From GCA-2731375 sp046582635 (GTDB lineage: Bacteria > Pseudomonadota > Alphaproteobacteria > GCA-2731375), in contig JAYGEA010000104.1 in assembly GCA_046582635.1 (NCBI GenBank), positions 1 through 8,160 on the forward strand: a stretch of 8,160 bases of DNA, read 5' to 3'. Position numbers and translations under genes: made by a program. Shown here in pieces: positions 6,553-8,160 of this stretch. Under the pieces are notes generated by a model that saw only the letters and a list, made by a program, of their open reading frames with translations, made no database searches and was not told the origin of the DNA. The stretch's first letter is position 1. Each line of letters opens with the position of its first letter.

Positions 6553-7203
6553 ATGCCAGTTTCGATAAACGATCCGAATACCGATCAAAATAGGGGCACC
6601 CGCGCCGAAGGCAAGACCGCCACCGGACACCTGGACCGCCGCGCCGCCGTCAAAACCATTCTGGATATGCTGGACGACGATACCTTGATCGTCGCCGGCT
6701 TGGCGGGCGCCAAGGGTGATGTTCTGGCCGCCCTGGGCGACGACCCGCGTATCTTCGGCTTTGGCGGCGCCATGGGCGCGGCTGCCTCCATGGGCCTGGG
6801 CCTGGCCCTGGCGCAACCTGACAAGCGTGTTCTGGTGGTCACCGGCGACGGCGAGTTGCTGATGAATGTGGGCACCCTGGCCACCATTGCGGTCTCCAAC
6901 CCTTCCAACCTGGGCATCGTCTGCGTCGATAACGAACATTACGGCGAAACAGGCTTTCAACGCAGTCACACCGGACTCGGCACGGATCTGGCCACCATGG
7001 CCCAGGGCGCGGGCATTGGCGCCGTGCGGACCGTCACCGAAGAAAGCGAACTGGCGGAGGCCGGCGAGATGCTGCGCCAAAGCAACGGCAGCGCCTTTGT
7101 CCTGTTGAAGGTCCGGGTGGACGAACCGCCGAAAATCCGCTTCTCCTGGGATGCGGCCTTTCACAAGAACCGCTTTCGCCAGGCCCTGCTGGGAACACCA
7201 TGA
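6553..7203 (+). CDS. ThDP-dependent decarboxylase, PP-domain (beta) subunit, ComE-like
   Basis: This 216-residue protein is the diphosphate-binding half of the split decarboxylase. GDGELLMN (98-105) begins the ThDP/Mg motif, which ends at Asn127 in VDNEHYGETG with 26 residues between GDG and Asn, the classic spacing. FGFGGAMGAAASMGLGLALA (68-87) is the usual segment before it. Residues 1-27 are a polar, low-structure N-terminal extension (NDPNTDQNRGTRAEGK) that I do not expect in the shortest family members. GAGGA at 6542-6546, six bases before the ATG, supports this start. Together with the preceding gene it supplies both halves of a 2-oxoacid decarboxylase. The stop overlaps the hydantoinase-type gene as ATGA, pointing to coupled translation. 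Confidence 0.86.
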   Translation: MPVSINDPNTDQNRGTRAEGKTATGHLDRRAAVKTILDMLDDDTLIVAGLAGAKGDVLAALGDDPRIFGFGGAMGAAASMGLGLALAQPDKRVLVVTGDGELLMNVGTLATIAVSNPSNLGIVCVDNEHYGETGFQRSHTGLGTDLATMAQGAGIGAVRTVTEESELAEAGEMLRQSNGSAFVLLKVRVDEPPKIRFSWDAAFHKNRFRQALLGTP

Positions 7204-8160
7204 CGCGTTATGCCCTGGGCATTGATATCGGCGGCACATTTACCGACGTTGTTCTGTTCGACAAGGAACAAGGCCGCCGCCTGACCCGCAAAACCCTGAC
7301 CACCCCCGGCGACCCGGCTATCGCGGTGTTGCAGGCCGTTGACCAGGTTTTGGGCGCCGAATGCATCCCGCCCCAAGAAATCGAACGGGTGGTCCATGCC
7401 ACCACCCTGTTCACCAACGCCCTGATCGAACGCAAGGGCGCCAAAACCGCCCTGCTGACCACGGCAGGGTTCCGCGACACACTGGAAATCGGGCGGGAGC
7501 GGAAATACGACCTCTACGACCTGGCCGCCAAGAAACCCCGCCCCCTGGCGCCCAGGGATCTGCGTTTCGAGGTAGGCGAGCGCATCTTGGCGGACGGCAG
7601 TGTGCACCGCGCTTTGGAAATTGACGACCTGGATGGCATAGCCGGTCAACTGCAACAGGCCGGCGTGGCGTCCCTGGCCATTGTCTTTTTGCACAGTTAC
7701 CGCAATCCCGATCACGAACGGCTGGCCGGTGGGCGCATAAGCGAACGGCTGCCCGATTTGGCGGTCAGCCTGTCCTCGGACGTGGCGCCGGAGATCCGGG
7801 AGTTCGAGCGCGCCTCGACCACCGTTGCCAACGCCTATATCAAACCCCTGGCGCGGGACTATCTGGATGCCTTGAGCACGCGTCTGGGCGCGCGCGAGAT
7901 CACCGCGCCGTTATTGTTGATGCTGTCCAGCGGCGGCCTCACCCATGTGGGCGAAGTGCGCCGCACGCCGGTGCAAATGCTTGAATCGGGACCCGCCGCC
8001 GGCGCCCTGGCCGCCGCCGATATAGGCCGGGCGGAAGGCCTGGAGCATATTCTGGCCTTTGACATGGGTGGCACCACCGCCAAACTATGTCTGATCGACG
8101 GCGACGAGCCGGAAATTGCCTACCGGTTCGAGGCGGCGCGGGAAAAACGCTTTGCCGAGG
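7200..8160 (+). CDS. Hydantoinase A / 5-oxoprolinase family subunit, N-terminal part (3' partial)
   Basis: The frame stays open to the window edge, giving the first 320 residues of a protein that usually has about 650-700. It belongs to the ASKHA-fold HyuA family, which includes N-methylhydantoinase, 5-oxoprolinase and acetone/acetophenone carboxylase subunits. These use ATP to open a lactam-like ring or to activate a substrate for carboxylation. Visible marks are the N-terminal phosphate loop GIDIGGTFTD (7-16), VVHATTLFTNALIERKGA (64-81), the ERKYDLYDL segment (100-108), ESGPAAGA (262-269) and the second phosphate loop FDMGGTTAK (287-295). All ATP-site loops present in this part are intact. 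GGGA lies five bases upstream and the ATG overlaps the preceding stop. A HyuB partner is expected just beyond the right edge. The substrate cannot be assigned from this part. Confidence 0.93.
   Translation, partial: MTRYALGIDIGGTFTDVVLFDKEQGRRLTRKTLTTPGDPAIAVLQAVDQVLGAECIPPQEIERVVHATTLFTNALIERKGAKTALLTTAGFRDTLEIGRERKYDLYDLAAKKPRPLAPRDLRFEVGERILADGSVHRALEIDDLDGIAGQLQQAGVASLAIVFLHSYRNPDHERLAGGRISERLPDLAVSLSSDVAPEIREFERASTTVANAYIKPLARDYLDALSTRLGAREITAPLLLMLSSGGLTHVGEVRRTPVQMLESGPAAGALAAADIGRAEGLEHILAFDMGGTTAKLCLIDGDEPEIAYRFEAAREKRFAE

Noticed and set aside
6316..7239. 307-residue open frame on the - strand
   Set aside because: It covers both decarboxylase subunit genes in antisense, has no recognisable motif and no ribosome site; an artefact of high GC.

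Overview
The window reads as high-GC alphaproteobacterial DNA. Codons prefer G or C at the third position, and a thermonuclease tail of a type I associate with alphaproteobacteria sits at the left edge. A Rhodospirillales-like, possibly marine, host is my best guess, but this is an inference from gene style and I cannot place the genus. All supported genes lie on the + strand. The open frames on the - strand look like shadows of these genes.

Layout: (a) 1-471 is the 3' end of a thermonuclease-family gene with an unusual cysteine-rich C-terminal tail. (b) 472-654 is a short non-coding stretch that turns AT-rich after about 600. It holds a pair of direct repeats and a weak promoter-like hexamer. 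(c) From 655 to the right edge runs one tightly packed gene series with gaps of 21 bases or less and three overlaps. The order is: reductive-dehalogenase-like Fe-S protein (655-1791), kynureninase kynU (1784-3019), tryptophan 2,3-dioxygenase kynA (3022-3852), crotonase-fold enzyme (3874-4614), amidase-signature amidase (4619-6034), the two halves of a thiamine-diphosphate 2-oxoacid decarboxylase resembling sulfopyruvate decarboxylase ComD/ComE (6031-6543 and 6553-7203), and the start of a HyuA-type hydantoinase/oxoprolinase subunit (7200 to the edge).

Function: KynA opens the indole ring of tryptophan to N-formylkynurenine. KynU cleaves kynurenine to anthranilate and alanine. The enzyme between them, a formamidase such as KynB, is not in the window. 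The amidase is a candidate stand-in, or it belongs to the downstream module. The downstream set of crotonase, amidase, split ThDP decarboxylase and ATP-dependent hydantoinase-type protein looks like a catabolic route for an amide, lactam or carboxylated substrate that I cannot match to a described pathway. The left junction may be the edge of a mobile element that clipped the 5' end of the first operon gene. The most notable points are the unusual gene combination, the Fe-S protein in the slot where kynB sits in some bacteria, a crotonase lacking the second catalytic Glu, and a tRNA-like sequence at the junction.
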